Below are positions 37,562-46,760 of a stretch of 64,000 nucleotides of DNA, in pieces. This DNA is from Oscillospiraceae bacterium (lineage in GTDB: Bacteria; Bacillota; Clostridia; Oscillospirales; Oscillospiraceae), in contig CACYYN010000008.1 of NCBI GenBank assembly GCA_902778665.1, positions 1 to 64,000 of the forward strand, read 5' to 3'. The position numbers were made by a program, and so were the translations under genes. The notes beneath the pieces are model-generated. The model saw nothing but the letters and a program-made list of their open reading frames with translations. It ran no database searches and was not told the origin of the DNA. The first letter of the stretch is position 1. Each line of letters starts with the position of its first letter.

Positions 37562-37638
37562 GGCCGAGTGGTTCAGCTGGTTAGAACGCCGGCCTGTCAC
37601 GCCGGAGGTCGAGGGTTCAAGTCCCTTCTCGGTCGCCA
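37562..37638 (+). tRNA. tRNA-Asp (GTC)
   Basis: 77 bases with encoded CCA. Acceptor GGCCGAG pairs with CTCGGTC (one G-U), anticodon stem CCGGC/GCCGG encloses CTGTCAC with anticodon GTC, and the T loop GTTCAAGTC is standard. Confidence 0.97.
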
Positions 37639-37669
37639 CTATGCCCCTTCCATAAGGGGCATAAAATTT

Positions 37670-37742
<73 letters not shown>

Positions 37743-37747
37743 CTTGA

Positions 37748-37778
37748 AGCCCTGAAATCTTAGGATTTCAAGGCTTTT
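37748..37778 (+). terminator. Terminator of the tRNA unit
   Basis: AGCCCTGAAATC and GATTTCAAGGCT pair around TTAG and are followed by TTT. A nearly identical hairpin lies after the fic gene at 38633. Confidence 0.85.
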
Positions 37779-37847
37779 CTCATATATGTTGAAACTTATT
37801 AGTATGCATTGCAGGTTATTGCATCTTCAACTTGGAGGAAAGCAGTT

Positions 37848-38027
37848 GTGAATCGAGAAGAATCTATTGAAAAATCGGTCAGTAATGCAGCGGCATCTGT
37901 TGAGATAGAAGGCTATCAAGTCGATAAAGATTGTCGGGATTGGTGCAAAAAAGTCCTCTTGGGTGAGATGTCAAAGGAAGATTATTACCGACGTCTTTTG
38001 ATAAAAGCCGGAGTTGCTACAACATGA
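37848..38027 (+). CDS. VbhA-like antitoxin of a Fic module
   Basis: 59 residues from GTG 37848, behind TTGGAGGAAAGC. Residues 17-22 read SVEIEG, matching the inhibitory-helix motif [S/T]xxxE[G/N] that places a glutamate in the ATP pocket of a Fic enzyme, and the flanking NAAASVEIEGYQVD is typical of VbhA/class I antitoxins. It overlaps the fic gene by 4 bases (ATGA), the usual toxin-antitoxin coupling. Confidence 0.88.
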   Translation: MNREESIEKSVSNAAASVEIEGYQVDKDCRDWCKKVLLGEMSKEDYYRRLLIKAGVATT

Positions 38028-38620
38028 GCTATAGTCTGGATTCTTTGACTGATGACTGCTATCCGGGAACAACCTGCCTGATCAATAAATTTAATATCCG
38101 GCAGGAGCGGCAACTTGCGGTGATAGAATCCGGAATCACCACTTTGAAGGAAGCAGAACTTCTGGAGTGCCCGCTTCCCGGTACGTTTGATTTTGAACAC
38201 TACAAAGCAATTCATAGATACTTGTTTGAAGATATCTATGACTGGGCGGGCGAAGTTCGCACTGTTGATATTGCTAAGAAAGATACCAGATTTGTCAAAG
38301 CAGCAGAAATAGAAGAGGTTGCAGCGAGAGCTTTCTCCAGACTTAACCGCTGCAATAACTTCAAGGGGCTCCCTTTTAAAGAGTTTATAGAGGACGTCGT
38401 TGATTTCTATTGTGTTACCAATATGTTGCATCCGTTCCGAGAAGGAAACGGAAGAACACAAAGAGCCTTCTTCACACAGCTAATCCGCAATGCGGGATAT
38501 GATATTAATTTTTCTGAAGTTGATGCTGATGAACTCATGATTGCAACTATTCATTCAGCTGGTGGAGTAAGAGATCACTTATACAGCATTTTTTATTCAG
38601 CAATTCATCTGCCGGAATAA
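38024..38620 (+). CDS. Fic family AMP-transferase toxin
   Basis: 198 residues, a class I Fic protein. The active-site loop HPFREGNGRTQR is at residues 136-147 and is fully canonical; the preceding LFEDIYDWAGEVRT (about 68-81) is the flap region with the YDWAG motif common in class I toxins. It would AMPylate a target (gyrase and topoisomerase IV for VbhT and FicT) unless held by the small upstream protein. No self-inhibitory motif is seen within the protein, consistent with a separate antitoxin. Confidence 0.93.
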   Translation: MSYSLDSLTDDCYPGTTCLINKFNIRQERQLAVIESGITTLKEAELLECPLPGTFDFEHYKAIHRYLFEDIYDWAGEVRTVDIAKKDTRFVKAAEIEEVAARAFSRLNRCNNFKGLPFKEFIEDVVDFYCVTNMLHPFREGNGRTQRAFFTQLIRNAGYDINFSEVDADELMIATIHSAGGVRDHLYSIFYSAIHLPE

Positions 38621-38632
38621 TTGAATGTGTTA

Positions 38633-38665
38633 CCCTGAAATCTGAGGATTTCAGGGCTTTTATTT
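38633..38665 (+). terminator. Terminator of the fic module
   Basis: CCCTGAAATC and GATTTCAGGG form a perfect 10-base-pair stem around TGAG, then CTTTTATTTT. It differs from the tRNA terminator at 37750-37778 in only two of 29 positions. Confidence 0.88.
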
Positions 38666-38886
38666 TGGTATGTGAAATGGGGGTGTTATAGTAAATTGTT
38701 TTTTGACAATGAGACCTTATCCGGTTATCTTCGAGGGAATAGTTGATGGGCGAATCCACTATTCTGGCCCGGTATAGTAGAAAGCCTGCAATTCGGGCAG
38801 CACTCCATGCCGGGTTATTAGCGCGCTTATAAGCAACAGATGTCATGTGGAGGTGTGCTATTGCCCGAAAGTTTCTGTCGAAGTGT
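38666..38886. other. Intergenic segment with an unexplained minus-strand reading frame
   Basis: A minus-strand frame of 124 codons runs from 38921 through this segment to 38547, containing HFDRNFRAIAHLHMTS and RANNPAWSAARIAGFLLYRA. It has no ribosome binding site, starts inside the LRR gene, and crosses the fic terminator, so it is unlikely to be an expressed gene. The segment itself may be a mobile-element remnant or a non-coding repeat; I cannot assign it. Confidence 0.3.
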
Positions 38887-41100
38887 TCATCCTCTTCCTT
38901 TCTCCATAATAGAATACCCATATGCTTCTAAGAAGTCTTTCCCTCTTGAATAACCTAGATAATTGCATAAATATCCTGCCGCTTTATCCCAACGTGCATG
39001 GTTCCACTCATTCCAGTATATTTTTTTGTCAGGGAATGTGCTGTCAATCTCGCTGAAGAAAGATCCTATTAGATGCTGTATGTTATCCGGCTCCATTCCC
39101 GGAAGATATTTAGGCGCATTTTTCATTTCAGGAGGGCTCTTAATAATATCCTGACTTTTTGAATTAACTGCCAATGGACAAACTGTTTGTTCGTCTTTTT
39201 CGTCTGAAGTAATTGCGGGTTCAGCAGTTTGCTTCAAAGATTTTTTCGACAGTTTTCGAACAAGGAAAAACCCGCATATTACTGGAATCAAACTGAAAAA
39301 TAAGATTGAAACAGTTAATTCAGGATGCTTAAGTGCATATTCTGCATTGATTTGAAAAGTTCGGATAGTAATATAAATCTGTAAAGCAACACCGATAAAC
39401 CAGAAAGTCTTCAATAATTTGGATTTTTTGCTGAACGCAAAGATAATTAATCCGAGTAAATATATGAGTAAAAATGCTATTCCACAACGAAAACCATACC
39501 CAATTATTCTTCCATAATGACGTACTTTCAAGTTCCTAACGTTTGAGGAATTTTTGATTTCGTTTGTAGTGCTATTTGAATTCGTACTTGACTGGGAGCT
39601 CGTTTTATCATTCCCGTTAGCGGAGTTGGAGGTTTTATAATTAATACCATTTTTAATGCAATAATCTACCACATAACTGTTGTCATTAACTGCAATGGTA
39701 ATGTTTGGGCTCGAAAATGCTTCTTCTCCAATATATTCGACACTATCAGGAAGTATAATTGTGGCTAATAGATCACAATTTTTAAATGCAAGATTGCCTA
39801 TGATTTTTATTCCGTCGGGAAGTATAACATTTTTAAGGCTTTTACACCAATTAAATGTTTGATCTCCAATTTCAGTTATACCTGCTGGGATTTGAACATC
39901 AGTTATGCTTTCACAGCCACTAAATGCGTGTTTGCCGAGATAAGATAGATCTTGTGGTAGTTTAACACCCTTCAATAACTTACAGGAAGAAAATGCATAA
40001 TCCCCAATATGGGTGACAGAGGCTGGAAGATTTGCTTCAGTTAGTGAATAACACCCCATAAAAGCGCTTTTTTCAATTGAAACTACAGAGGGAGGAATAA
40101 TCACTGTTTCTATATGTTTATTATTTGCAAAAGCATCTTCACCAATAGTCAGGGTCCCCTGTGGAATGCTATAAACTGTAGATTCATTCGTGCGTAGATA
40201 ACATACGAGTTTATTATCAGGTTTGGAGAACAATATATTATCAATTACCTCTAGGTAAGGGTGACTTGACGAAATATGAAAGGTATACAAGTTCTCACAA
40301 CCACCAAAAGGATTTGCCCCGGTTGATGAAACGGAGTCGGGAAGTGTAAAAGATGAAATGCTATTGCAGTAACTAAATGAATAATTGCCTATTGAGGTAA
40401 CGCTATTAGGTAGAGTTAAAGAAGACAGCTTTTCACAAAAATAAAAAGCGTAACTTCCTATTGCAGTAACGCTGTCTGGAATTGTGACACCTACTAATAC
40501 TTTGGAAACGCCTTCAAAGGCTCGTGTTCCGATTATTGCCGTCCCAAAAGGAATTTCGTAGTGTTCTAACCCTTTCGTTCGAGGGTAGCATATGAGCCGT
40601 TTATCTGGTTTGCTGAACAGAACACCATCAATTATCTCAAGATAGGGATGATTTGAAGATACAATGAAGGTAGATAATGGAGTATGATGAAAGGGATTAT
40701 CCCCAACATAGGAAATGCTATCCGGGAGTTCGATCTCCTTTACATTACAGTGTGCAAAAGCCTCATCACAGATCTTAGTTACAGAATTTGGGAGTTGAAT
40801 TCCTTTCACCTCAACACAATGCCAGAAAGCGCGTTCGCCGATGGAGGTAACCTGATATCCATCCAATGTCTCTGGTATTTCCACTATTTGATTAACAGTA
40901 TTCATGCTATCGGCTGAGAAATTCGTAACAGAAAAAGCGTCGTTCGAGCTACCAAGATAATGCGTTATTTCCGCTGTACCATCTGGCAGAAGAGAGTATT
41001 CAAATAGGCCTGATTGGAAAATGTTTTCTTCCGCGAGAATGGAATGGGCACAGATTATTAACAGGAAGATCGTGAGTAAGCTGATAAATGATCTTTTCAT
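38887..41100 (-). CDS. BspA-type leucine-rich-repeat membrane protein
   Basis: 737 residues. Signal peptide (1-23), then an ectodomain of LRR_5/BspA repeats (about 65-505) with the recurrent pattern IPDSVTAIGSYAFYFCEKLS, a Ser/Thr/Asn-rich spacer (about 508-535), two or three membrane helices (about 550-650), and a cytosolic tail of about 90 residues rich in Trp and Tyr. Two longer inserts (around FSKPDKRLICYPRTKG and FSKPDNKLVCYLRTNE) are duplicated. It is divergent from the AAA+ operon and, like it, A+T rich. BspA repeats usually bind proteins or host surfaces. Confidence 0.85.
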   Translation of the reverse strand: MKRSFISLLTIFLLIICAHSILAEENIFQSGLFEYSLLPDGTAEITHYLGSSNDAFSVTNFSADSMNTVNQIVEIPETLDGYQVTSIGERAFWHCVEVKGIQLPNSVTKICDEAFAHCNVKEIELPDSISYVGDNPFHHTPLSTFIVSSNHPYLEIIDGVLFSKPDKRLICYPRTKGLEHYEIPFGTAIIGTRAFEGVSKVLVGVTIPDSVTAIGSYAFYFCEKLSSLTLPNSVTSIGNYSFSYCNSISSFTLPDSVSSTGANPFGGCENLYTFHISSSHPYLEVIDNILFSKPDNKLVCYLRTNESTVYSIPQGTLTIGEDAFANNKHIETVIIPPSVVSIEKSAFMGCYSLTEANLPASVTHIGDYAFSSCKLLKGVKLPQDLSYLGKHAFSGCESITDVQIPAGITEIGDQTFNWCKSLKNVILPDGIKIIGNLAFKNCDLLATIILPDSVEYIGEEAFSSPNITIAVNDNSYVVDYCIKNGINYKTSNSANGNDKTSSQSSTNSNSTTNEIKNSSNVRNLKVRHYGRIIGYGFRCGIAFLLIYLLGLIIFAFSKKSKLLKTFWFIGVALQIYITIRTFQINAEYALKHPELTVSILFFSLIPVICGFFLVRKLSKKSLKQTAEPAITSDEKDEQTVCPLAVNSKSQDIIKSPPEMKNAPKYLPGMEPDNIQHLIGSFFSEIDSTFPDKKIYWNEWNHARWDKAAGYLCNYLGYSRGKDFLEAYGYSIMEKGRG

Positions 41101-41211
41101 AGTGAATAATCCTCTCTTATATAGTTTTTTGTACTGATTTTATAGTATACCAATAATGTGAAAGAAAAACAAGAGTTGAACATCTAAAAGAAACAAAATA
41201 ATTAAAAAAGA

Positions 41212-41240
41212 TTGCAGAACGGATGAGCCGGTGCTATAAT
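41212..41240 (+). promoter_or_regulatory. Promoter of the AAA+/membrane protein/SIR2 operon
   Basis: TTGCAG at 41212-41217 and a perfect TATAAT at 41235-41240, 17 bases apart, 38 bases before the AAA+ start codon. Confidence 0.75.
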
Positions 41241-41278
41241 AAGCATGGCATCTTATGATCAGGGAGGGGGATTCGGGT

Positions 41279-44200
41279 ATGTCCTTGAGTGAATTGTTTT
41301 TTGGGGCGAGAATAGCAGAAGCGGCAGCCGATAAAATTAAAGGTCGTGGGAAAGTTGTTGATACAAACATTCAAAACGGCAAAAAAACTGGAAAAAGAGA
41401 TGAAAAAGTAAGAAATCAGGAATCTCTGGATGAAGTTTTTCAATATATTGAAAAAGAAATGAATGAGTATGTACTTGACCAGGAAGAGTATATTAAGGGA
41501 CTTTGCCTTGCTTTCAAGCGTCCTCTCGTCTCCGGAACCGATAAGAGCTATCGGAATATGATTTTTGTTTTTGGAAAAGAAGGAACGGGAAGAAAGTATT
41601 CTATAAAGGTATTAGCAAAATTACTGGCAATAAAGAGAATTACAAAAGAGTCAACTATTTATTACCTGGATTTTTCACAATATAGTACAGATGATTCGGT
41701 AGATAAATTGTTACTACCGGACCTATATAAAGCATTTTACGGGAAGTCTCCCATTCTCTTGATCGAAAACTATGAACAAGCTTGCGCTAAAGCGAGAGAT
41801 TATATCACCAATCTTGGAACGAATGGAGTTTTAAAACTCAATAAACGTTTTGCGTGGAAGAACGGGACACTGACGGAATCAACGAATTCTCTGGATGTAA
41901 ACACCACAGACAGTATCAGCGCTAATAATAAATACATTGTTCTAGTCTCAAAAAAGCAACCAGATTTATTAAATCGTCTCTTCTCAAAACGATTTTCGGA
42001 TCAAATCACAGATGTCCTATTAACAGAAGATCTGAGCCAGCGTGCATATTACGAGATAGCAAATTCTGAATTTGAAGACTGCAACAATGAACTAAATCAG
42101 AGAAATGCCTATAGTATTATTTACGAAGATGTATCTAAAGACTTCGTTGACGAATTGGATTTGCAACATGGAGCAATTGATATTATAAAAGCTGTCCACA
42201 GTCTTGTGTACGAGCCGATTATAGAATTGGGGCTTCGAGACCAGATTAGACGCGGAGAAATGATATATCTCAGCATACAACGTCATAAGTTGTATGGGAA
42301 TGAATTCCTGCTTGGGTCTTTTCAAACATCGGATAATACTGCCGAAATTGAGAAACTGGATAGAGAACTCGCAAAAATAATTGGATTAGATAATGTAAAG
42401 GCATTTATTGAAAAACTCCGGAAACATATAGAATTTGAAAAACAGAATAAAAAATCTGGCTCCGATCTGTCTCTGCACATGATTTTCTGCGGGAATCCGG
42501 GCACGGGCAAGACAACCATTGCCAGGTTGATTGCACAATACCTCAAAGCGTTAGGGTGCCTCTCGAGCGGTCATCTTGTTGAGGTTACCAGAGCAGATCT
42601 GGTCGGACAATATTTAGGGCAAACTGCTCCAAAAACAGCTGAAAAAATACGAAGTGCTTTGGGTGGTGTTCTCTTTATAGATGAAGCATATTCTTTATCG
42701 CGAAATAAAGAGGATTTCTTCGGGGTAGAAGCAATTGATACAATTGTTAAATACATGGAAGATTATCGCGGAGACCTGGTAGTTATACTTGCCGGATATA
42801 CGAAGGAAATGAATGAATTCCTTGATGTAAATTCCGGACTAAAGTCCCGCTTTAATTATGTCATTGAATTTCCGGATTATTCACCCGAAGAATTGCTGCA
42901 GATTTCTACTGTTACGGCTGCTAAAAATAACTATACCATTGATCCAAAAAGCAATAAGGCATTGCTGAAGTATTTTGCCTCTGCTCAAAAAAGCGTAAAA
43001 AAAGATGCCGGCAATGGGAGAATGGTTCGAAATGTTATTGAAAAAGCGATTATTAATCATGCACAACGAATAGTTGATGCCAATGAACCATCTCATGCAG
43101 GTGTGAACAATTATTTATTGACTATCGAAGACTTCAAACTTGAGCAAGACGATCAGCCGGATATAAATGCACTGGATGAGGAATTAAGAAAAATAATCGG
43201 GCTTGAAAGTGTCAAAAAGTTTGTCATTGGATTAAAGAAACATATTGAGTTTGAAAAACACAGCGGCATAGCAACGAATATGTCTTTGCATATGATTTTC
43301 TGTGGGAATCCAGGAACAGGGAAGACAACAATAGCGCGACTTGTTGCAAAATACTTCAAAGCGCTGGGCGTGCTCTCTTCTGGCCAACTCATAGAAGTGT
43401 CTCGTGCGGATCTGGTTGCTGGGTATGTTGGACAGACCGCTGCTAAGACAAACAGGGTATTACAAAGTGCACTGGGAGGCATATTGTTTGTTGATGAGGC
43501 ATATTCCCTGGTGCATGATAATCAGGATACGTTTGGACTGGAAGCTGTCGATACGCTTGTAAAAGGAATGGAAGATCATCGGGATGATCTTGTCGTGATT
43601 CTTGCCGGATATACCAAAGAGATGAGCTCTTTTATGAACGCAAATTCCGGACTCAGATCTCGATTTAATTATAAAGTAGAATTTCCGGATTATACAGCCG
43701 CAGAGCTGATGCAAATTACAGATGTTATGGCCGATTCAAAGAAATACTCTATCGCACCGGATTGCAGAAATGCTCTGCTCAGTTATTATTCCAAAATGCA
43801 GACCGGCAGCAAAAAAGATGCAGGAAATGGAAGACTCGTCCGTAACACGATAGAAAAAGCAATCTTTGCTCATTCACAACGACTGGCGTCGCGAGGATTT
43901 GAGAATATCAATCAAAATGAAATTTATCTATTAACGATGGAGGATTTCGGTTTAAAGAAAGAGAGTAAACCGGATTTTAATCTGGAATCAGAATTAGCTC
44001 CAATTATTGGCCTTGAAACGGTAAAAGAATTTGTTAGAAGCTTGTATGCAACATTAAGAGTCAATAAAGCAAGGGCTGAAATGGGGATACCGGTAGACGA
44101 TTCGCAGACATTGCATATGATCTTTACAGGAAACCCGGGCACAGGAAAAACAACAATGGCACGGATTGTCGCACATATTCTCTTTGAGATGGGAGTATTG

Positions 44201-44770
44201 CCGGATAACAAGCTTGTGGAAACCGATCGCGCTTCACTCGTTGCAGGATATGTTGGCCAGACTGCGGAAAAAACATTAAGTGTTCTTGAACAGGCAAGAG
44301 GTGGGGTGTTATTTGTTGACGAAGCCTACTCCCTTGCCTCTGGCGGAGCGAATGATTTCGGGCGTGAAGCGATCGATACAATGGTTAAATTTATGGAAGA
44401 TAACCGAAGTGAGATCGTTGTTATCTTGGCTGGTTACACAGACGATATGCAGCGGTTTTTAAATATGAATCCTGGCCTGACTTCAAGATTCCCTACTATT
44501 ATTGAATTTCCAAACTATAGTTGTAATGATCTCCTGCAAATCATTCAGGGCATGTATCGCACAAAACAATTTAATCTTGGGCTGGGTACCGCAGAAAAGT
44601 TGAAAGAAATATTTGAAGAAGCAAAAAATGATCCACAATTCGGGAATGGACGTTTTGCCAGGAATCTTTGTGAGAAGTCAATCCGAAACCTTTCATTAAG
44701 AGTGACAAAAGAAGGAGTATTTACGAAAGAAGCCCTCACAACGATCATGCCAGAGGATGTTATGCTCTAA
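41279..44770 (+). CDS. Four-module AAA+ ATPase (degenerate ClpB-like module plus three CbbX/SpoVK-like modules)
   Basis: 1163 residues from ATG 41279, chosen because AGGGAGGGGG lies just before it. An amphipathic start (MSLSELFFGARIAEAAADKI) precedes a ClpB-like AAA module (about 45-345) whose Walker A reads GKEGTGRKYS and Walker B LLIENYEQ, so it probably does not hydrolyse ATP. Three similar modules of about 270 residues follow, each with Walker A GNPGTGKTT (about 404, 674, 950), pore-loop Y[LV]GQTA, Walker B [IV]DEAYSL and an SRF arginine-finger region. This resembles CbbX/SpoVK remodelers in tandem. First gene of a six-gene operon; partners are membrane proteins, suggesting it remodels or energises them (inference). 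Confidence 0.9.
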   Translation: MSLSELFFGARIAEAAADKIKGRGKVVDTNIQNGKKTGKRDEKVRNQESLDEVFQYIEKEMNEYVLDQEEYIKGLCLAFKRPLVSGTDKSYRNMIFVFGKEGTGRKYSIKVLAKLLAIKRITKESTIYYLDFSQYSTDDSVDKLLLPDLYKAFYGKSPILLIENYEQACAKARDYITNLGTNGVLKLNKRFAWKNGTLTESTNSLDVNTTDSISANNKYIVLVSKKQPDLLNRLFSKRFSDQITDVLLTEDLSQRAYYEIANSEFEDCNNELNQRNAYSIIYEDVSKDFVDELDLQHGAIDIIKAVHSLVYEPIIELGLRDQIRRGEMIYLSIQRHKLYGNEFLLGSFQTSDNTAEIEKLDRELAKIIGLDNVKAFIEKLRKHIEFEKQNKKSGSDLSLHMIFCGNPGTGKTTIARLIAQYLKALGCLSSGHLVEVTRADLVGQYLGQTAPKTAEKIRSALGGVLFIDEAYSLSRNKEDFFGVEAIDTIVKYMEDYRGDLVVILAGYTKEMNEFLDVNSGLKSRFNYVIEFPDYSPEELLQISTVTAAKNNYTIDPKSNKALLKYFASAQKSVKKDAGNGRMVRNVIEKAIINHAQRIVDANEPSHAGVNNYLLTIEDFKLEQDDQPDINALDEELRKIIGLESVKKFVIGLKKHIEFEKHSGIATNMSLHMIFCGNPGTGKTTIARLVAKYFKALGVLSSGQLIEVSRADLVAGYVGQTAAKTNRVLQSALGGILFVDEAYSLVHDNQDTFGLEAVDTLVKGMEDHRDDLVVILAGYTKEMSSFMNANSGLRSRFNYKVEFPDYTAAELMQITDVMADSKKYSIAPDCRNALLSYYSKMQTGSKKDAGNGRLVRNTIEKAIFAHSQRLASRGFENINQNEIYLLTMEDFGLKKESKPDFNLESELAPIIGLETVKEFVRSLYATLRVNKARAEMGIPVDDSQTLHMIFTGNPGTGKTTMARIVAHILFEMGVLPDNKLVETDRASLVAGYVGQTAEKTLSVLEQARGGVLFVDEAYSLASGGANDFGREAIDTMVKFMEDNRSEIVVILAGYTDDMQRFLNMNPGLTSRFPTIIEFPNYSCNDLLQIIQGMYRTKQFNLGLGTAEKLKEIFEEAKNDPQFGNGRFARNLCEKSIRNLSLRVTKEGVFTKEALTTIMPEDVML

Positions 44771-44838
44771 AAAAGATCTTTCAAATGATCGTAAGAAATT
44801 ATAATTACCATAGTAGGTAAAATAATAAGGAGACTTCA

Positions 44839-46167
44839 GTGAAAAAATTTGACCAATTAGATCAGCAGGAGCATTTAATTAGAAGTGAGACAGAAAAAAG
44901 CAAAAACAAAAGGAAATCTGTTCGTACACCGGTAATCATTGTTTGTGTTTGCCTTGTATGTGCTCTGCTCATTGCTGGTTTTTTCTTGTTACGGAATAAT
45001 AACACGAATCCTGCAAAATCGTTGGAAAAATCTGCAGAGAATGGAAATGCTGTTGCACAAAAAGCATTAGCTGAACGGTATGAAAGTGGGGACGGTGTGG
45101 AACAGAGTTATGAAGAGGCGGCTAAATGGTATATGAAAGCTGCTGAAAACGGAGACACAAGGGCTCAGTATAGCATCGGGTATTATTATTATATCGGTCG
45201 TGTTTTTGACCAGGACTATGACAAGGCTGTAGAGTGGTTTTTGAAAGCTGCGGCACAAGGATATCCTGCAGCACAAAGTAATTTAGGCGCTTGTTATATG
45301 AATGGTACCGGAGTAGAGCAAGACTATGAGATCGCATTTGAGTGGTTCACTAAAGCGGCTGAACAAGGAAATCCGTCTGCTCAAAGGAATTTAGGAGCAT
45401 GTTATTATAACGGCTTAGGTGTTGAAACAAATTTAGAGAAAGCAGCAAAGTGGTTTACGAGAGCAGCAGAGCAGAACGATGAAATGTCACAATTTTATCT
45501 CGGAATTTGTTATGAATATGGAGATGGAGTTACACAAAGCTATGAGACGGCTTTTGAATGGTATAAAAAATCCGCTGAAGCGGGATGTGCACCTGCCATG
45601 TACAATTTAGGTACGATGTATTTAAAAGGGAACGGAACGGAAAAGAACCAGGATATTGCTATCGAATGGTTTGAAAAAGCAGCAGAGCTTGGAGAAGCTG
45701 ATGCTAAAGCTGCTTTAGATACCCTCGCTGCTTCTGAAGAGAAAAAGCAGTCTGAACGAGATCTAGTTTTCTATAATATTGAGGATAATGATACAACATC
45801 TCCCAGTAATAATAGTTCCTTTGAATCACTCCAAAAAGCTGCTAATAATTACGATGAGTATGCAATGTATAAACTTGGCGTAATGTATGAAAATGGAGAG
45901 GGCGTTGCTCAGGACTTTACAAAAGCAGCAGAATGGTATAGAAAAGCCGGGACTATCTTCTATACTAAAGAGAATTATAAAAAGGCTTTTGAAGCCTATG
46001 TAGCAGCTGCTGCTTTAGGGAGTGATATCGCTATGTATAATCTTGGGCTTATGTATAAACAAGGGGCAGGTGTTACTAAAGACATGAATAAAGCTAAGGA
46101 GTGGTATCAGAATTCTGCAGATCTTGGAAATGAAATGGCAAAGAAAGTACTTGCTTCATTTAATTGA
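44839..46167 (+). CDS. Single-pass membrane protein with Sel1 repeats
   Basis: 442 residues from GTG 44839 behind AAGGAG. The cytosolic N-terminus is MKKFDQLDQQEHLI plus a Lys-rich stretch, followed by one membrane helix (about 31-52) with basic residues inside, so the rest should face outward. The outer part is about eight Sel1-like repeats (36-residue units such as AQYSIGYYYYIGRVFDQDYD), six in a row, a linker near 300-335, then two more. Sel1 repeats bind proteins. The N-terminal motif is shared with the LRR protein at 47301. Confidence 0.88.
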   Translation: MKKFDQLDQQEHLIRSETEKSKNKRKSVRTPVIIVCVCLVCALLIAGFFLLRNNNTNPAKSLEKSAENGNAVAQKALAERYESGDGVEQSYEEAAKWYMKAAENGDTRAQYSIGYYYYIGRVFDQDYDKAVEWFLKAAAQGYPAAQSNLGACYMNGTGVEQDYEIAFEWFTKAAEQGNPSAQRNLGACYYNGLGVETNLEKAAKWFTRAAEQNDEMSQFYLGICYEYGDGVTQSYETAFEWYKKSAEAGCAPAMYNLGTMYLKGNGTEKNQDIAIEWFEKAAELGEADAKAALDTLAASEEKKQSERDLVFYNIEDNDTTSPSNNSSFESLQKAANNYDEYAMYKLGVMYENGEGVAQDFTKAAEWYRKAGTIFYTKENYKKAFEAYVAAAALGSDIAMYNLGLMYKQGAGVTKDMNKAKEWYQNSADLGNEMAKKVLASFN

Positions 46168-46194
46168 TTTTGACTGGATGGAGGAATCGCATTA

Positions 46195-46734
46195 ATGAGT
46201 TCGTTTCAGACACAATCACAATGGGAGAACAGTTCATCAGTTTCTGAATTTCAGATTGACCTTGAACCAGACCATGAAAGTGGTTTAAAAAAGAAAACAG
46301 GTCAGAATAACAAGAAAGCACTTATCATTGCAGGATCAGCAACTGCAATAGTTATAGCCGTTTTGCTCTCAGTTTATATGTTTGCCCGTCCTATCGAAGG
46401 AATCTGGGTAAGACAGACAGATACCAATTATACAGTAGCGGGAATGACTGTTGAAGTCAGACGAAACGGACGTGCGCTTGAAGGTGTGATTATTAGTATG
46501 CCCGAAGGAGCCGAAGCTTTTGAAGTAGGGCAAATAAAGTGGTTCAACATTCGAAAAGTTGGTTTTGGAAGATATAGCTTCCAAGATCTAACGCATTCTG
46601 ATAGCTCAGGAAGCTATTATTACCATAGGGAGTCAGATATATTGGCAGTTTCTTCTGGAGGAAAAAACCTTTCTATCATTACTTCGCAGCCAGATCAAAA
46701 AGGGCATTACCAGGTATGGTTAAAGAATAAATGA
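46195..46734 (+). CDS. Small single-pass membrane protein, paralogue A
   Basis: 179 residues. Cytosolic segment with FQTQSQWENSS near the start, one membrane helix (about 43-61), then an outer domain starting PIEGIWVRQ and holding IKWFNIRKVGFGRYSFQDL and ending HYQVWLKNK. I recognise no family; the outer domain looks all-beta and recalls small lipocalin-like or META-like stability domains only in general shape. About half identical to the next gene in the outer domain: a tandem duplication. GGATGGAGGAATCG precedes the ATG. Confidence 0.8.
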   Translation: MSSFQTQSQWENSSSVSEFQIDLEPDHESGLKKKTGQNNKKALIIAGSATAIVIAVLLSVYMFARPIEGIWVRQTDTNYTVAGMTVEVRRNGRALEGVIISMPEGAEAFEVGQIKWFNIRKVGFGRYSFQDLTHSDSSGSYYYHRESDILAVSSGGKNLSIITSQPDQKGHYQVWLKNK

Positions 46735-46760
46735 ATCTCTAAAACTTAGGAGAACAAGTA

